Source of the DNA: Eretmocerus hayati
Lineage: Eukaryota > Arthropoda > Insecta > Hymenoptera > Aphelinidae
Length of the DNA stretch: 64,000 nucleotides
Assembly (NCBI GenBank): GCA_029851415.1
Contig: CM056744.1
Span: 66,644,172-66,708,171, forward strand
Reading direction: 5' to 3'
Shown: positions 1 to 10,584 of the stretch, piece after piece
How positions within the stretch are numbered: position 1 is the stretch's first letter
Layout: each line of letters begins with the position of its first letter
Notes under the pieces: model-generated
The model's database searches: none
The model's input: only the letters and a program-made list of their open reading frames with translations
Told to the model about the DNA's origin: nothing
Position numbers and translations under genes: made by a program

Positions 1-1
1 C

Positions 2-2209
2 AAGACAACACCATGCTTCTGGAGGAAACCAGAGTACTGGATCACCGACGAGATAAAGGCTCTACGAAGAACGAGCAATAAAAAGAGGAGAACCGCGTGG
101 CGATCAAGGAAGCTGCAACGACCATCGCTGGCGGACGATGACAGAGCGTACAAAGAAGCAAAGAAGGCTCTTGTTCTAGCCATCCGGAGAAGCAAAGAGA
201 AATGCTGGGCTGAATTGTGTGACTTGGTTAACGGAGACCCCTGGGGCACGCCATACCGCGTGGTTATGTCAAAGGTCCGAACCCGGAAGGGCAACCCAGC
301 ACCGACCGATGCAGCAACCTTGCGCAGCATCGTGGAAGACCTCTTTCCAGCAGGAGAACCCAGAGTGACATTCCCTCCGGAGAGCGAAGATCCCATCCCG
401 CTCTTTACCATGCAAGAGCTACTTATAGCGGCGAAGAGGCTGCCAAACGGCAAGGCCCCTGGCCTGGACGGCATTCCAAACGAGGCTCTCAAACTGGTCT
501 TCAAATACAAGCCAGATTTACTCCTCGACCTCTTCAACATCTGTCTGAGCGCGGGAATTTTCCCGGACAAGTGGAAACGCCAGAAGCTAGTCCTGATACC
601 TAAGGGTCAAGGAGGTCAACGCCCTCTCAGCATGCTCGACAATATCGGGAAAATGTACGAGAGGATGGTGCTCAACAGGGTGGAGAAAGCCTACGAAGAG
701 AGCGGTGGGCTGTCACCAATGCAGTTCGGGTTCCGGAAGGGACGGAGCACTGTACACGCGATCGAGGCGGTCCAAGAACGGGTTCAAGCGTCGGTGGGGA
801 GACCATACCAAGGGAGAGGGGGTTTCTGCGCGATCATCGCGTTAGACATAAAGAACGCATTTAATTGTGCGAGCTGGGAGCGAGTGTACGCATCCCAGGC
901 AGGTAAAGTGCCACCCTACCTGTTAGCAGTCACGAGCGACTACCTACGGAATAGGACCCTCGTGTACGACACCGACGAGGGACAAGAGGTTCGAGAGCTG
1001 TCCGCCGGAATCGGGCAGGGATCGGTTTCCGGGCCGTTCAACTGGAATACCCAGTACGACAGCTTACTGTCTATCGAACTGCCAGAAGGAGTAATAATAG
1101 TGGCTTTTGCGGACGACGCGGGACTCATAGTTTGGGCCGACAACGAAGAGCTCTTGGGTAGACGCGCGAACGAGGCGCTGGCCCGAGTCTACGAATGGAT
1201 GATCAGCAGGCTCCTAGAGCTGGCTGTTCCAAAGTGCGAAGCCATAGTGGTCACGAGGCGCAGGAAGTTCGACTTGCCCCATTTTTACATCAACGGGCAA
1301 GAGATACCACGCAAGACAGAGCTGAAATATCTGGGTGTATGGCTCGACGACAAATGGTCGTTCAGGAAACACATCCAGGAAGCCACCCAGAAGGCGAGCA
1401 GGGTTGGTGCGGCGCTTCAGCGGCTCATGCCGAATATCGGAGGACCCAAGGAAAAGAGGCGCGCACTTCTCAACACCGTCACCACCTCCATCATGCTGTA
1501 CGGTGCACCCGTGTGGGGAAAGAGAGTAGAGAAGTCCATCATCGAGAAGAGAATGGGCCCTGTTCACCGGAGAGCGGCCCTGAGAAGTATCCGTGCCTAC
1601 CGCACCGTGTCAGGAGATGCGGCTTACGTATTGGCGAGTACACCGCCCATTCACTTGCTCGTCGCGGAGCGAGTGAGGATCTGGGACCGCCAGAAAGTGA
1701 TCGGAGCCGAACGAGTACTCACTCCGACGATGAAGGAGATCATCCGCGACAACGAGAAGGAGACCACCCTCGAACAGTGGCAAACTGAGTGGGATTCGCC
1801 ATTTGCGAATGGCAGATGGACGCACCGGCTGATACGTGACGTAGCCAAATGGACGGAACGCACCCACGGAGAGATAGATTACTGGACGACGCAAGCACTG
1901 AGTGACCACGGTTGCTTCGGTGCCTATCTGACCCGGTTCAAGAAGAGGACATCCCCAGCATGCCAGTCATGCGGGGACAACTGGGATGACGCTGAACACG
2001 CCCTGTTCACGTGCAACGACACCCAAAGTGAGCGCGCCGAGTTGGATGGATGGCTGGGTGCTCAACTAACACCCGAGAACCTCGTCCCGTACTTACTTCG
2101 CAACCAGGAGACATGGGATAGAGTCACCGGATACATCAAGCTGGTGATGACCCGTAAGGAGGAGAAAGAGAGGGAAGTGAGGCGCCTCGAAGCAGGCGAA
2201 TCACAGTGA
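2..2209 (+). CDS. R1-like LINE ORF2: reverse transcriptase, partial at 5' end
   Basis: Polyprotein that copies the element RNA into DNA at a nicked target. The frame is open from base 2, so the apparent start near 215 is not real; codons 1-71 match the endonuclease/RT linker of copy D. RT blocks in order: KAPGLDGIPNEAL, GFRKGRSTVHAIE, ALDIKNAFN, GIGQGSVSGPFNW and the catalytic FADDAGLIVW (aspartates near base 1117). After the RT comes a C-terminal zinc-binding motif, CxxC...HxxxxC (CQSCGDN...EHALFTC, about 1960-2015), typical of R1-clade proteins. Ends TGA at 2207-2209. Intact over 735 codons, so the source copy may be functional if its 5' half is also sound. Confidence 0.93.
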   Translation, partial: KTTPCFWRKPEYWITDEIKALRRTSNKKRRTAWRSRKLQRPSLADDDRAYKEAKKALVLAIRRSKEKCWAELCDLVNGDPWGTPYRVVMSKVRTRKGNPAPTDAATLRSIVEDLFPAGEPRVTFPPESEDPIPLFTMQELLIAAKRLPNGKAPGLDGIPNEALKLVFKYKPDLLLDLFNICLSAGIFPDKWKRQKLVLIPKGQGGQRPLSMLDNIGKMYERMVLNRVEKAYEESGGLSPMQFGFRKGRSTVHAIEAVQERVQASVGRPYQGRGGFCAIIALDIKNAFNCASWERVYASQAGKVPPYLLAVTSDYLRNRTLVYDTDEGQEVRELSAGIGQGSVSGPFNWNTQYDSLLSIELPEGVIIVAFADDAGLIVWADNEELLGRRANEALARVYEWMISRLLELAVPKCEAIVVTRRRKFDLPHFYINGQEIPRKTELKYLGVWLDDKWSFRKHIQEATQKASRVGAALQRLMPNIGGPKEKRRALLNTVTTSIMLYGAPVWGKRVEKSIIEKRMGPVHRRAALRSIRAYRTVSGDAAYVLASTPPIHLLVAERVRIWDRQKVIGAERVLTPTMKEIIRDNEKETTLEQWQTEWDSPFANGRWTHRLIRDVAKWTERTHGEIDYWTTQALSDHGCFGAYLTRFKKRTSPACQSCGDNWDDAEHALFTCNDTQSERAELDGWLGAQLTPENLVPYLLRNQETWDRVTGYIKLVMTRKEEKEREVRRLEAGESQ

Positions 2210-2528
2210 GTCTGCCGACTCAATCAGAAGAGGTCCAAATTATTCCAGGAGGAATATGATGAACTGAAGAGGGAAGAAAGAAGAAAGAAGAGAGAAGAAA
2301 GAAGAAAGAGAGGGAACAATGAAGAGTGAAGATAGAAGATGCCGACAAGTGGCCGAAGAGAGAAGATGGAGAAGAGGAACGCTCGCAATCGAGCGCGCGA
2401 CATGCCGCTCATCCTGAAGTAATGCTCACGCGGTTCCGGGATGAGATGGTAGATGCAGGTGGATCTCCTTCTTGATTGCCCGATGCCCTAGGTATCGGAC
2501 ATCGAGGGGAGAGGGATATTACACGGCC

Positions 2529-2550
2529 GGGCCCACCTCTCGGTGGGCCC
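2529..2550 (+). other. conserved 3' UTR hairpin of the R1-like LINE
   Basis: Nine-base-pair perfect stem (GGGCCCACC / GGTGGGCCC) with a TCTC loop in the 3' UTR. It recurs in copy B (24398-24419), where a C-to-T change still gives a G-U pair, and in copy C (26342-26363). LINE reverse transcriptases often bind 3' UTR structure to start target-primed reverse transcription, so a recognition role is plausible but inferred. Confidence 0.6.
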
Positions 2551-2678
2551 CACCCAAACCCGTGTCCCGCCTGGTATGGCCTGCGTGGGCTATGCGTAGT
2601 CCGCGTAAGCTGAACCAGTCCGGTGTCTGGGGACGGATCTGAGGGATCCTGAGGCAGATTTTGCCCTCTAACCACCTT

Positions 2679-2793
<115 letters not shown>

Positions 2794-3142
2794 ATTGATT
2801 GATTGATGCCCGTTTATTCGTCCGAAGACAAAAAAGAAAAATAATCAGTTACATATGGTAATATATATCACAGATCAATAGTGCACATTAATAAAAATAA
2901 TGAAGTCATTTGGTCAAGGACAAATCTTAAGTATATCACAATTTGTGACTAGTCAGGTAGCACTCAGGAGATTCACAAACTTCATAGAATAATATAAGAA
3001 TATAAAAATATAAAAAGAAATGGCAGGGCTCACAGTCATATTACAGAAAAGTTCAGTCAATTGACGAAGGGTCACACGTATACTTATAATTTTATTCTAG
3101 ATGAACGAATCAAGCAACAAGTCAGCCCAAGCCTTTCAAAGT

Positions 3143-6070
3143 TTAGAGATTGAAGTAATGCTTCTTCTCCACATCAATCCTCTGGGGAGACTGTGTGAGC
3201 AAAAAATCCTTCATAGCCTCTTTAAATAATGACATTTTCCCCAGCTGCCGAAAGCCCGGAGGGAGAAAGTTCCACAAATGAGCACATTGAACCTGGAAAG
3301 ATCTTCTTCCATATTCAAGTCTCATATTGGGAACTTTGAGTACCCGCTCTTCTGCATCACCGCGTGCGGGGCGTTCAGATTGGTGCCTGGTGAACATCGC
3401 AGCTAGGTAGCCAGGCTCTCCTAAGTGCATGATCTTGTGCATTAACAGAGCTGCGAAGTACATTCTCCGCGAATCAGTACGTAACCAACCCAAACGCTCC
3501 CTAAACGGGGTGATGTGCTCGTCTCTCCTAAGATCAAAAATGTACCTCACACATGAATTGCTTAGTCGTTGTATCCGTTGCCGCTGTTCGTCCGTGGCGT
3601 CGAGGTACACGACCGTGCAATAGTCTATATGCGGTTGAACCAGGGACTCAACTAGGCGAACTCGGAGAGGTCTGGTGATACATGCCCTAAAAAACCGCAA
3701 TCCATAGAGGGCTCTGTTGACTTTCTTAGTTACTTGGTCGATGTGCGGTTTCCACGTCAGTTCACTGTCAAGTGTAACACCAAGGCTCACGACCGTATCA
3801 CTGAACGGGATGAACTTTCCTTCCTGTATCTCAACCCCTGACAAGTCCATTCTCTTCAGATCTTTGATATTCCTCTCAGAACTGAAGTAGATTGCCTTGC
3901 TCTTGCCAGCGTTGAGACACAGGCCGGAACTTCTGGCCCACTCAGCAACAAGTCGTCCTATTTCTCCCAGCTGAGCAATGCCCTCTCTGATCTTAGATTT
4001 CTCGACTTGGAGATAAATTTGTAGGTCATCCGCATAAAAGAGATGATGTACTGACTTCCCGTCAAGCAAACCAGGTAAATCATTGACATATAAACTGAAG
4101 AGTAAAGGCCCAAGAACGGAACCCTGTGGAACACCCAGATTGGTTTTGAGCCAATCAGAACTACCAGATTTTGAAGTAACTTTTTGGGTGCGGCCTTGTA
4201 AGTATGATTTTATCCACAGGAGTGCCGATCTCGAAAAGCCTAGATTTCGAAGTTTGCTCAACAGCTTTGATGGTGATATTGTGTCAAAGGCTTTACTGAA
4301 GTCAAAAAGCAGGAGCAAGGTGATCTTTTTCTTGTCAATACCTACTCGGATGTCATCGGTCAACTTTAGTAAAGCTGTCTGGGTGCTATGATGTTGTCTG
4401 AAACCAGTCTGGAAGCGATCTAATAATTTCTCAGACTTCAAAAACTCCGTGATTTGGTCGTGTGCGATTTTTTCCAAAACTTTGGCAAGGAAGCAAAGCA
4501 GCGCTATAGGACGGAAGTCCGAGACCGTTGATGGAGCGGTGGTCTTTTTTAATGCAATTAGCTGTGCCTGCTTCCAAGCCTCAGGAAATGCACTATGAGC
4601 AAAAGAGGAGTTAAAAATATGTACAATAAGATCACCAATAGCCGGAAGAGCCTTCGCGATCACGCTTTGGGGTATCCCGTCCGCCCCACGGGCCTGTGAA
4701 GAGAAATGTTTAATAGCAAGGACTACATCACTGTAATTTGTGGGCTTGAACTTAAACCCCTCCTCTGAGGCCGAATTTATATCGTCCATTGCTTCCTCTA
4801 TATTTTCGTGAGGCGAAACGGAAACTCCCGCAAAGTGAGCGTTCAACTCATCCGGTGTGAAACCATGAAGTTCCTCCTCTTTGCTTTTAGGCAGGAGGCC
4901 GAGGTTGCGCATTTCCTTCCAAATGTTCTTATGTTGATCAAGAGCGTCTGAGAGATGGTTTTGAAGGAAGGAGTTACGCTCTTGTTCCATGCGCAGGTCG
5001 ACCTCTTCGCTAAGCCGGAAGTACTCACTTTGAAGCTCAGGACACTTTCGCTGGTTGCGTTGATTCCGCTCCCAGCGCCTGCGCGTCGCATCTCGCTTAT
5101 TCATGAGTACCTTCAACTCAGGACCAATCCAAGGAGCATCATTTTTTCGCGGGTTGATAGTTTTTTCCGGCGCTAATTCATCTATAACAGTCTTCAAGTT
5201 CTCATTTAAGCAGTGAATTGCGTCTTCCAAACTGATTTCAGCATTTTCAAGAGCTGTCCAGTCGCAGCGAAGCAGACGGTCATTCAGCATCTCCGGAGTG
5301 ATGTTACGAAAATCCCTATAAGTGAAGGTATTTTTTGGTGGAGTGGGAGTAAAGACGTTGATGGTGACGTCTATGACCGAGTGCCTGCCGAAACTGGGCA
5401 GGAGTCTATTTTGAAAGTCAGTAATGATGTCATTGTCATCTACGTAAATATGATCAATCCATGTGTGCGATACATTTGGGGTGTGTTGGTGAGTCGGGCC
5501 ATGCTGCACTATCTGCAAGGCAAGTTCTTCTGTCAGTGCAGTCAGTGTTTTGGTGTCAGGGTGAGCAGCGTCCAACATGTCTGCATTCAGATCTCCCATT
5601 ATAATTTTATGGCTGTAATCACCACACAGTCGGCGCAATGAGCCAAATAACCCATCGTCCTTCTGCATGGCGATTTTCGGAGGCCTGTAGATCACTCCGA
5701 CTAATATTGGAGGGGAATTGCCCTGCTGCACGCTACAGAAAAGGAATTCAGGCACACCGGGTTTCCCCGGACCAAAAGTGTTAGATGAAACAAGTTTCTC
5801 TACTTTGAAATCATTGCGTACATACAAGGCAATCCCACCGCCCTCTCTGTTTCGATCTTGTCTCAACAATGAAAAGCCCGGGATCTGAACGAGACTGTCA
5901 TCCACATGCTCATCTAGCTTTGACTCAGCCACCCCAAAAAGATGGTAGGAAGGGTCGTTAGCTACGAGCAAGCGCAGATGCTCAATCTTATCTGTTAAGG
6001 AGTTAAGGTTGATAAACCCCGCTTTCAAGAAACCACCACTCCCTCGTCGCTCCTCAGCAGCTATATTCAG
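3143..6070 (-). CDS. CR1-like LINE ORF2: AP endonuclease plus reverse transcriptase
   Basis: About 975 codons from the TGA that ends ORF1 to the stop at 3143. The N-terminal endonuclease shows INLNSL, AESKLDE (catalytic Glu), GVIYRPP, IIMGDLNAD, SHTWIDHIYVDD and GRHSVID. The RT shows GADGIPQSVI, GFRQHHSTQTAL, FDFSKAFDTI, GVPQGSVLGPLLF and the catalytic FYADDLQIY. The domain order and the C-terminal RERLGWLRTDSRR region fit CR1-type LINEs. There is no ATG between the ORF1 stop and the endonuclease core: the first in-frame ATG falls after the GVIYRPP block. It therefore needs readthrough of the TGA or non-AUG initiation. No disabling mutation was seen. Confidence 0.94.
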   Translation of the reverse strand: MNIAAEERRGSGGFLKAGFINLNSLTDKIEHLRLLVANDPSYHLFGVAESKLDEHVDDSLVQIPGFSLLRQDRNREGGGIALYVRNDFKVEKLVSSNTFGPGKPGVPEFLFCSVQQGNSPPILVGVIYRPPKIAMQKDDGLFGSLRRLCGDYSHKIIMGDLNADMLDAAHPDTKTLTALTEELALQIVQHGPTHQHTPNVSHTWIDHIYVDDNDIITDFQNRLLPSFGRHSVIDVTINVFTPTPPKNTFTYRDFRNITPEMLNDRLLRCDWTALENAEISLEDAIHCLNENLKTVIDELAPEKTINPRKNDAPWIGPELKVLMNKRDATRRRWERNQRNQRKCPELQSEYFRLSEEVDLRMEQERNSFLQNHLSDALDQHKNIWKEMRNLGLLPKSKEEELHGFTPDELNAHFAGVSVSPHENIEEAMDDINSASEEGFKFKPTNYSDVVLAIKHFSSQARGADGIPQSVIAKALPAIGDLIVHIFNSSFAHSAFPEAWKQAQLIALKKTTAPSTVSDFRPIALLCFLAKVLEKIAHDQITEFLKSEKLLDRFQTGFRQHHSTQTALLKLTDDIRVGIDKKKITLLLLFDFSKAFDTISPSKLLSKLRNLGFSRSALLWIKSYLQGRTQKVTSKSGSSDWLKTNLGVPQGSVLGPLLFSLYVNDLPGLLDGKSVHHLFYADDLQIYLQVEKSKIREGIAQLGEIGRLVAEWARSSGLCLNAGKSKAIYFSSERNIKDLKRMDLSGVEIQEGKFIPFSDTVVSLGVTLDSELTWKPHIDQVTKKVNRALYGLRFFRACITRPLRVRLVESLVQPHIDYCTVVYLDATDEQRQRIQRLSNSCVRYIFDLRRDEHITPFRERLGWLRTDSRRMYFAALLMHKIMHLGEPGYLAAMFTRHQSERPARGDAEERVLKVPNMRLEYGRRSFQVQCAHLWNFLPPGFRQLGKMSLFKEAMKDFLLTQSPQRIDVEKKHYFNL

Positions 6071-6073
6071 TCA
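6071..6073 (-). promoter_or_regulatory. candidate readthrough stop (TGA-CTG) between LINE ORF1 and ORF2
   Basis: ORF1 and ORF2 share one frame and are parted only by this TGA. The next bases are CTGAAT here and CTAAAT at the matching stop of CR1-B (20866-20868). UGA followed by C, and best UGA-CUA, is the known leaky context for translational readthrough. Function is inferred; the frame and context are seen directly. Confidence 0.6.
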
Positions 6074-7867
6074 AGGAGTTCTCACTGGATCTGCTGCCGA
6101 AATACCACTCTGCTCCGGAGAGGAGGTGCATCCCTGGGTGTTGTTTGAGGACGCACTAGTGGGTTTTCGAACACTTCGACAGGCCGTTTGAATGACCTGC
6201 AGATCCGCGAGAGATTCAAACGTATGTGCTCGCTCACCATTTTTTCGCCTAACCCAGAAACGTCCGCCGCTGTGCCAGACGTATTTCAAGCCCAACCCAC
6301 GTGCGACGGACCTCAAGCGTATATATTCTTTGTATTTTTCACGGGGGAGCATTTCGTTTACGTAGATCTTACGATCTGGCACATGAGCTTTGGTATCGGG
6401 GTCAAGCAAATCCGGCTGGATGTTATTCGCCGTGAAATAATTATGGGTGATTGAGCGTTTGGCCTGAACCACCTCCTTAACTAAACGACTGCTGGAGAGT
6501 TGGACCACGCATGATGGAGGTATGCGTGAATCGGCAGCAGAGGGATTTGAAGATGAATCGGATTTACTATTCGGTGTCCCCCCAGACACACGCGCTGGTG
6601 GCAGAACAGAAACATCAGCAATGTCTTCTCTCTCCAGACGTGGAAAGATGGTCTTGAGCACTGCGAACGAGATATTACGTATCACTGTCGGCGAGGCCAC
6701 AGAGTCTTTCGTTAAAGCACCATTAATTATCAGTTTACAGGGCTCAAGACCATCACTGATAGGTCCCTGCCCCCGTCTCCCACCCTGTGGTTGGGGGGAT
6801 GTTCCTATTGTGGGTGGAATTATGGAACGAGAGGATTGATGTGTCGATTCGGCATGACTATTCTCATCAATAATAATTCTATTGTTTCGCAGACTACTCT
6901 GGCTACCTGTTAATAAATCGGCCAGGCTGGAAATCTGGTCTTTCATAGTAGAATTTTGCTCCAGAAGAAGCTGACGATCTGAGCATAGCTCCTCCAGCCT
7001 GGAGTTCTGCCTCTCAATAATGTGCTCGAGAGATGACATGCGTGCCAAGAGTCGGTCATCCACCTCGTTCACTGCTGGGGTGGGAGGTGGAGACATAAAG
7101 GCATTACCCTGTCGGCTCACGAGAGTTCTTATCTCGTCGAGCTGATTCTGGAGCATTTCGTACTGACGGTAAAAAAGGTCCAGAGTAGTCTGCGCTATCA
7201 GCACCCACTTGGTGTCAGAAGAAGTTGACTGCGTCGATGTTGATGACGTCGTTCCTGCTGCTGAGTTGGTGATGTTGCTCTGCAACGTCTCAGTTCTTTG
7301 CTCTAGCGGTGGCGAGAGCGATGACTGAGAAGCAGAGTTGGTCCGCATATCATCCTGCCCATTTTGAGTGTTCGCGGGCTCTAGTGTGCTCGACTGGCGA
7401 GTGAGGACGCTGCGAGACTCATTCGAAGCAGCAGTCGGCAGTCTATGCCCCGCAAGCGTGAGCTGTGGGCTCTCAGGTGGAAGGGAGCCACTGTTGGTGG
7501 GGAGCTTTGCGCTGCGGCCGGTGGTGGTGGTCAGCGATGCGGGGGGAGACTTCACTGACGACTTGCGTGAGCTTAACTGTGTGTGTGCGGCAAGCTGACT
7601 ACTCACACGACTTCGTGAGCTTGCATCTTCCTTCTCTCTCTCTCTGGATGGCTGAATGCTCGAGCGGGTGGTCAGAGTCGTCTGCTTGGACGCACTCGAG
7701 GATGATTTTATACTCGGTGTTCCGCTTACCTGCAGGCACCGCTCGCATGTCACTGCACCTCGTGATGTCTTTGAGCATTTGACATGAGCTGATTTCCTAC
7801 AGGTGCCGCATTCTCTGCTACCTGATCTTAAAACGCCATTGCAGACGCAGCAGGTGTTATCGCTCAT
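6071..7867 (-). CDS. CR1-like LINE ORF1: PHD-finger RNA-binding protein
   Basis: Structural/chaperone protein that packages LINE RNA. I chose the ATG at 7867 because it lies just before the first cysteine pair; an upstream in-frame ATG at 7930 would add 21 residues. Domains in order: PHD-like zinc finger (CxxC...CxxC...HxxC...CxxC, first 40 residues), a long Ser/Thr/Gln-rich linker, a coiled coil (IIERQNSRLEELCSDRQLLL, about 6950-7040), and a C-terminal RNA-binding half ending with NEMLPREKYKEY and WHSGGRFWVRRKNG. Ends in TGA (6071-6073) followed by CTG, in the same frame as ORF2. Confidence 0.9.
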   Translation of the reverse strand: MSDNTCCVCNGVLRSGSRECGTCRKSAHVKCSKTSRGAVTCERCLQVSGTPSIKSSSSASKQTTLTTRSSIQPSREREKEDASSRSRVSSQLAAHTQLSSRKSSVKSPPASLTTTTGRSAKLPTNSGSLPPESPQLTLAGHRLPTAASNESRSVLTRQSSTLEPANTQNGQDDMRTNSASQSSLSPPLEQRTETLQSNITNSAAGTTSSTSTQSTSSDTKWVLIAQTTLDLFYRQYEMLQNQLDEIRTLVSRQGNAFMSPPPTPAVNEVDDRLLARMSSLEHIIERQNSRLEELCSDRQLLLEQNSTMKDQISSLADLLTGSQSSLRNNRIIIDENSHAESTHQSSRSIIPPTIGTSPQPQGGRRGQGPISDGLEPCKLIINGALTKDSVASPTVIRNISFAVLKTIFPRLEREDIADVSVLPPARVSGGTPNSKSDSSSNPSAADSRIPPSCVVQLSSSRLVKEVVQAKRSITHNYFTANNIQPDLLDPDTKAHVPDRKIYVNEMLPREKYKEYIRLRSVARGLGLKYVWHSGGRFWVRRKNGERAHTFESLADLQVIQTACRSVRKPTSASSNNTQGCTSSPEQSGISAADPVRTP

Positions 7868-8158
7868 CGTGCGGGGTGGCGTAGCAGACAGTAGGTAAGC
7901 AAAGCAGACGACCTCCGAGCGTGCGCACAAGACTCACTTTTAGCGCCAAGCACTGCTGATCCGATGTTGGAATTGCGGATGCAGAATTGGAATTATTCCT
8001 CCCAGGCTCGTGCAGGAGCCATGCAGTGATGCTCCAGAGGTTTGAGCCTGCAGGAGGAAACCCAATCTGCAAGAAAGTGCCACTCGGGACGACGTTTCGA
8101 TGGTTTAAAATACATTCAAACACAGAGCGATGTTAGATGCGTGTTGATATACTCACCG

Positions 8159-8299
<141 letters not shown>

Positions 8300-8499
8300 A
8301 TTGATTGATTAACTGTTTTATTGAGAGCGGGGGGAAGGTTCCCCATTTGCTCATTTTCGCAAAATACATGAAAAGATTGTTACATTTTGATGTAGTAGAA
8401 TAGGAAGCGCTGGTGAACAATTTAGTAGTATAATCAATTTCGCCGGAAGATGTTAAGACATTGATACCATAAGAGGACGATTATAACGGGATGATGTTC

Positions 8500-10584
8500 G
8501 GATTGGTACCTGGTAAAACATCGCAGCTAGGTAGCCAGGTTCTCCAAGATGCATGATCTTATGCATTAAGAGTGCTGCGAAGTACATTCTCCGCGAATCA
8601 GTACGTAACAACCCAGACGCTCCCTAAACGGGGTGATGTGCTCGTCTCTCCTAAGATCAAAAATGTATCTCACACATGAATTGCCTCAGTCGTTGTATCC
8701 GTTGCCGCTGTTCGTCCGTGGCGTCGAGGTACACGACCGTGCAGTCATCTAATGCGGTTGAACCAAAGACTCGACCAGGCGAACTCGGAGTGGTCTGGTG
8801 ATATACGGCCATAAAAAACCGCAAACCGTAGAGGGGCTCTGTTGACTTTCTTAGTTAATTTATCAACGTGCGGTTTCCCACGTCAGTTCGCTGTCAAGTG
8901 TAACACCTAGACTCACGGCAGAGTCACTGAATGGGACGAACACTCCGTCCTGTATCTCAACCCCTGGCAAGTTCATGCGTCGCAAGTCTTTGACGTTCCT
9001 CTCGGAACTGAAAAAGATTGCCTTGGTCTTCCCAGCGTTGAGGCGTAGGTCGGAATTCCTAGCCCAGTCAGCGACGATCCGCCCTATATGGCCCTAGTCG
9101 AGCAATTCCCTGGTCGATGTTCTTTTTATCGACTTGTAGATAAATCTGGAGGTCGTCCGCGTAAAATAAGTGGTAATCGACTTTCCGTTTAGTAGCCCGG
9201 GCAAGTCATTCACATACAGACTAAAGAGGAGAAGCCCGAGAACGGACCCCTGTGGAACACCCAGATTGGTTTCTAGCCAATCAGATTTACCTGCTTTCGA
9301 AGTGATTTGTTGGGTGCGACCCTGTAAATACGAATGTATCCACAGGAGTGCCGATCTCGAGAAACCGAGATGTCGTAGCTTCCTCAGTAGCTTGGATGGT
9401 GAAATTGTGTCGAATGCTTTACTAAAGTCAAACAGTAGGAGCAGAGTGATCTTCTTCCTGTCAATCCCTACTCTGATGTCGTCTGTCAACTTCAGTAGTG
9501 CCGTCTGGGTACTGTGATGTTGCTTGAAACCAGTCTGGAACGGATCAAGTAATTTCTCAATTTCTAAATACTCCGTGATTTGGTCATGTGCGATTTCTCC
9601 CAGAATTCTGGAGAGGAAGCACAGCAGCGCTATGAGACGGAAGTCCGAGACTGATGGAGCTGCAGTCTTCCTTAATGCGATCAGCTGCGCTTGCTTCCAA
9701 GCCTCAGGAAAAACGCTATGAGCGAAAGAGGAATTGAAGATATGTACAATAAGATCACCAATACTCGGAAAAGCTTTCGCGATCACGCTTTGGGGTATTC
9801 CGTTCGCCCCACGGACTTGGGAGGAGAAATGTTTAATGGCAAGGACTACATCATTGTAATTTGTGGGCTTGAATTCAAACTCCTTCTCCGGTGCCGAACT
9901 AAAATCGTCCATTGCTCCATTAATATTTTCGTGAGGCGAGACAGAAACCCCCGCAAAGTGAGCGTTCAACTCATCTGGTGTGAAACCGTGAAGTTCTTCC
10001 TCTTTGCTCTTGGGCAAGAGGCCAAGATTGCGCATCTCCTTTCAGATGTTCTTCTTCTGATCAAGAGCGTCCGTGAGATGGGTTTGAAGGAAGGAGTTAC
10101 GCTCTTGTTCAATGCGCAAGTCGACCTCTTCGGTAAGCTGAAAGTACTCACTTTGAAGCTCAGGACACTTGCGTTGGTTACGTTGCATCCACTCCCAGCG
10201 CCTGCGCGTCGCGTCTCGCTTATTCATGAGCACTTTCAACTCCGGACCAATCCAAGGAGCATCATTTTTCTTCGGATTTATAGTCTTCTCCGGTGCTAAT
10301 TCGTCCAAAACGGTCTTTAAATTTTCATTCAAGCAGCTATTTGCATCTTCCAAACTGGTCTCATCATTTTCAAGAGCTGTCTAGTTGACGCGAAGCAAGC
10401 GGTCATTCAATATCTCCGGAGTGATCTTACAAATCCCTATAGGTGAAGGAATTTCTCGGCGGAGTGGGAGTGGAGACGCAGATGGCGACGTCAATGACTG
10501 AGTGCCTGCCGAAACTGGGCAGGAGTCTGTTTTGAAAGTCGGTAATAATGTCGTTGTCATCCACGTAAATATGATCAATCCATG
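8500..10584 (-). pseudogene. CR1-B ORF2, RT and end of endonuclease, frameshifted
   Basis: Homologous to CR1-A ORF2 over the RT and C-terminus. The longest open piece (9094-10035) keeps FDFSKAFDTI and GVPQGSVLG but breaks just before the catalytic YADD block. Further pieces at 10042-10353 and 10381-10578 lie in other frames. Several single-base indels are evident below 9093. The sequence stops at the Gypsy insertion within the SHTWIDH motif. Not functional. Confidence 0.88.
10581..10584. repeat. CATG target duplication, left side of Gypsy element
   Basis: CATG lies directly outside the left LTR and again outside the right LTR (20255-20258). The uninterrupted CR1-A copy has a single CATG at the same place, confirming the empty site. 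Confidence 0.88.
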
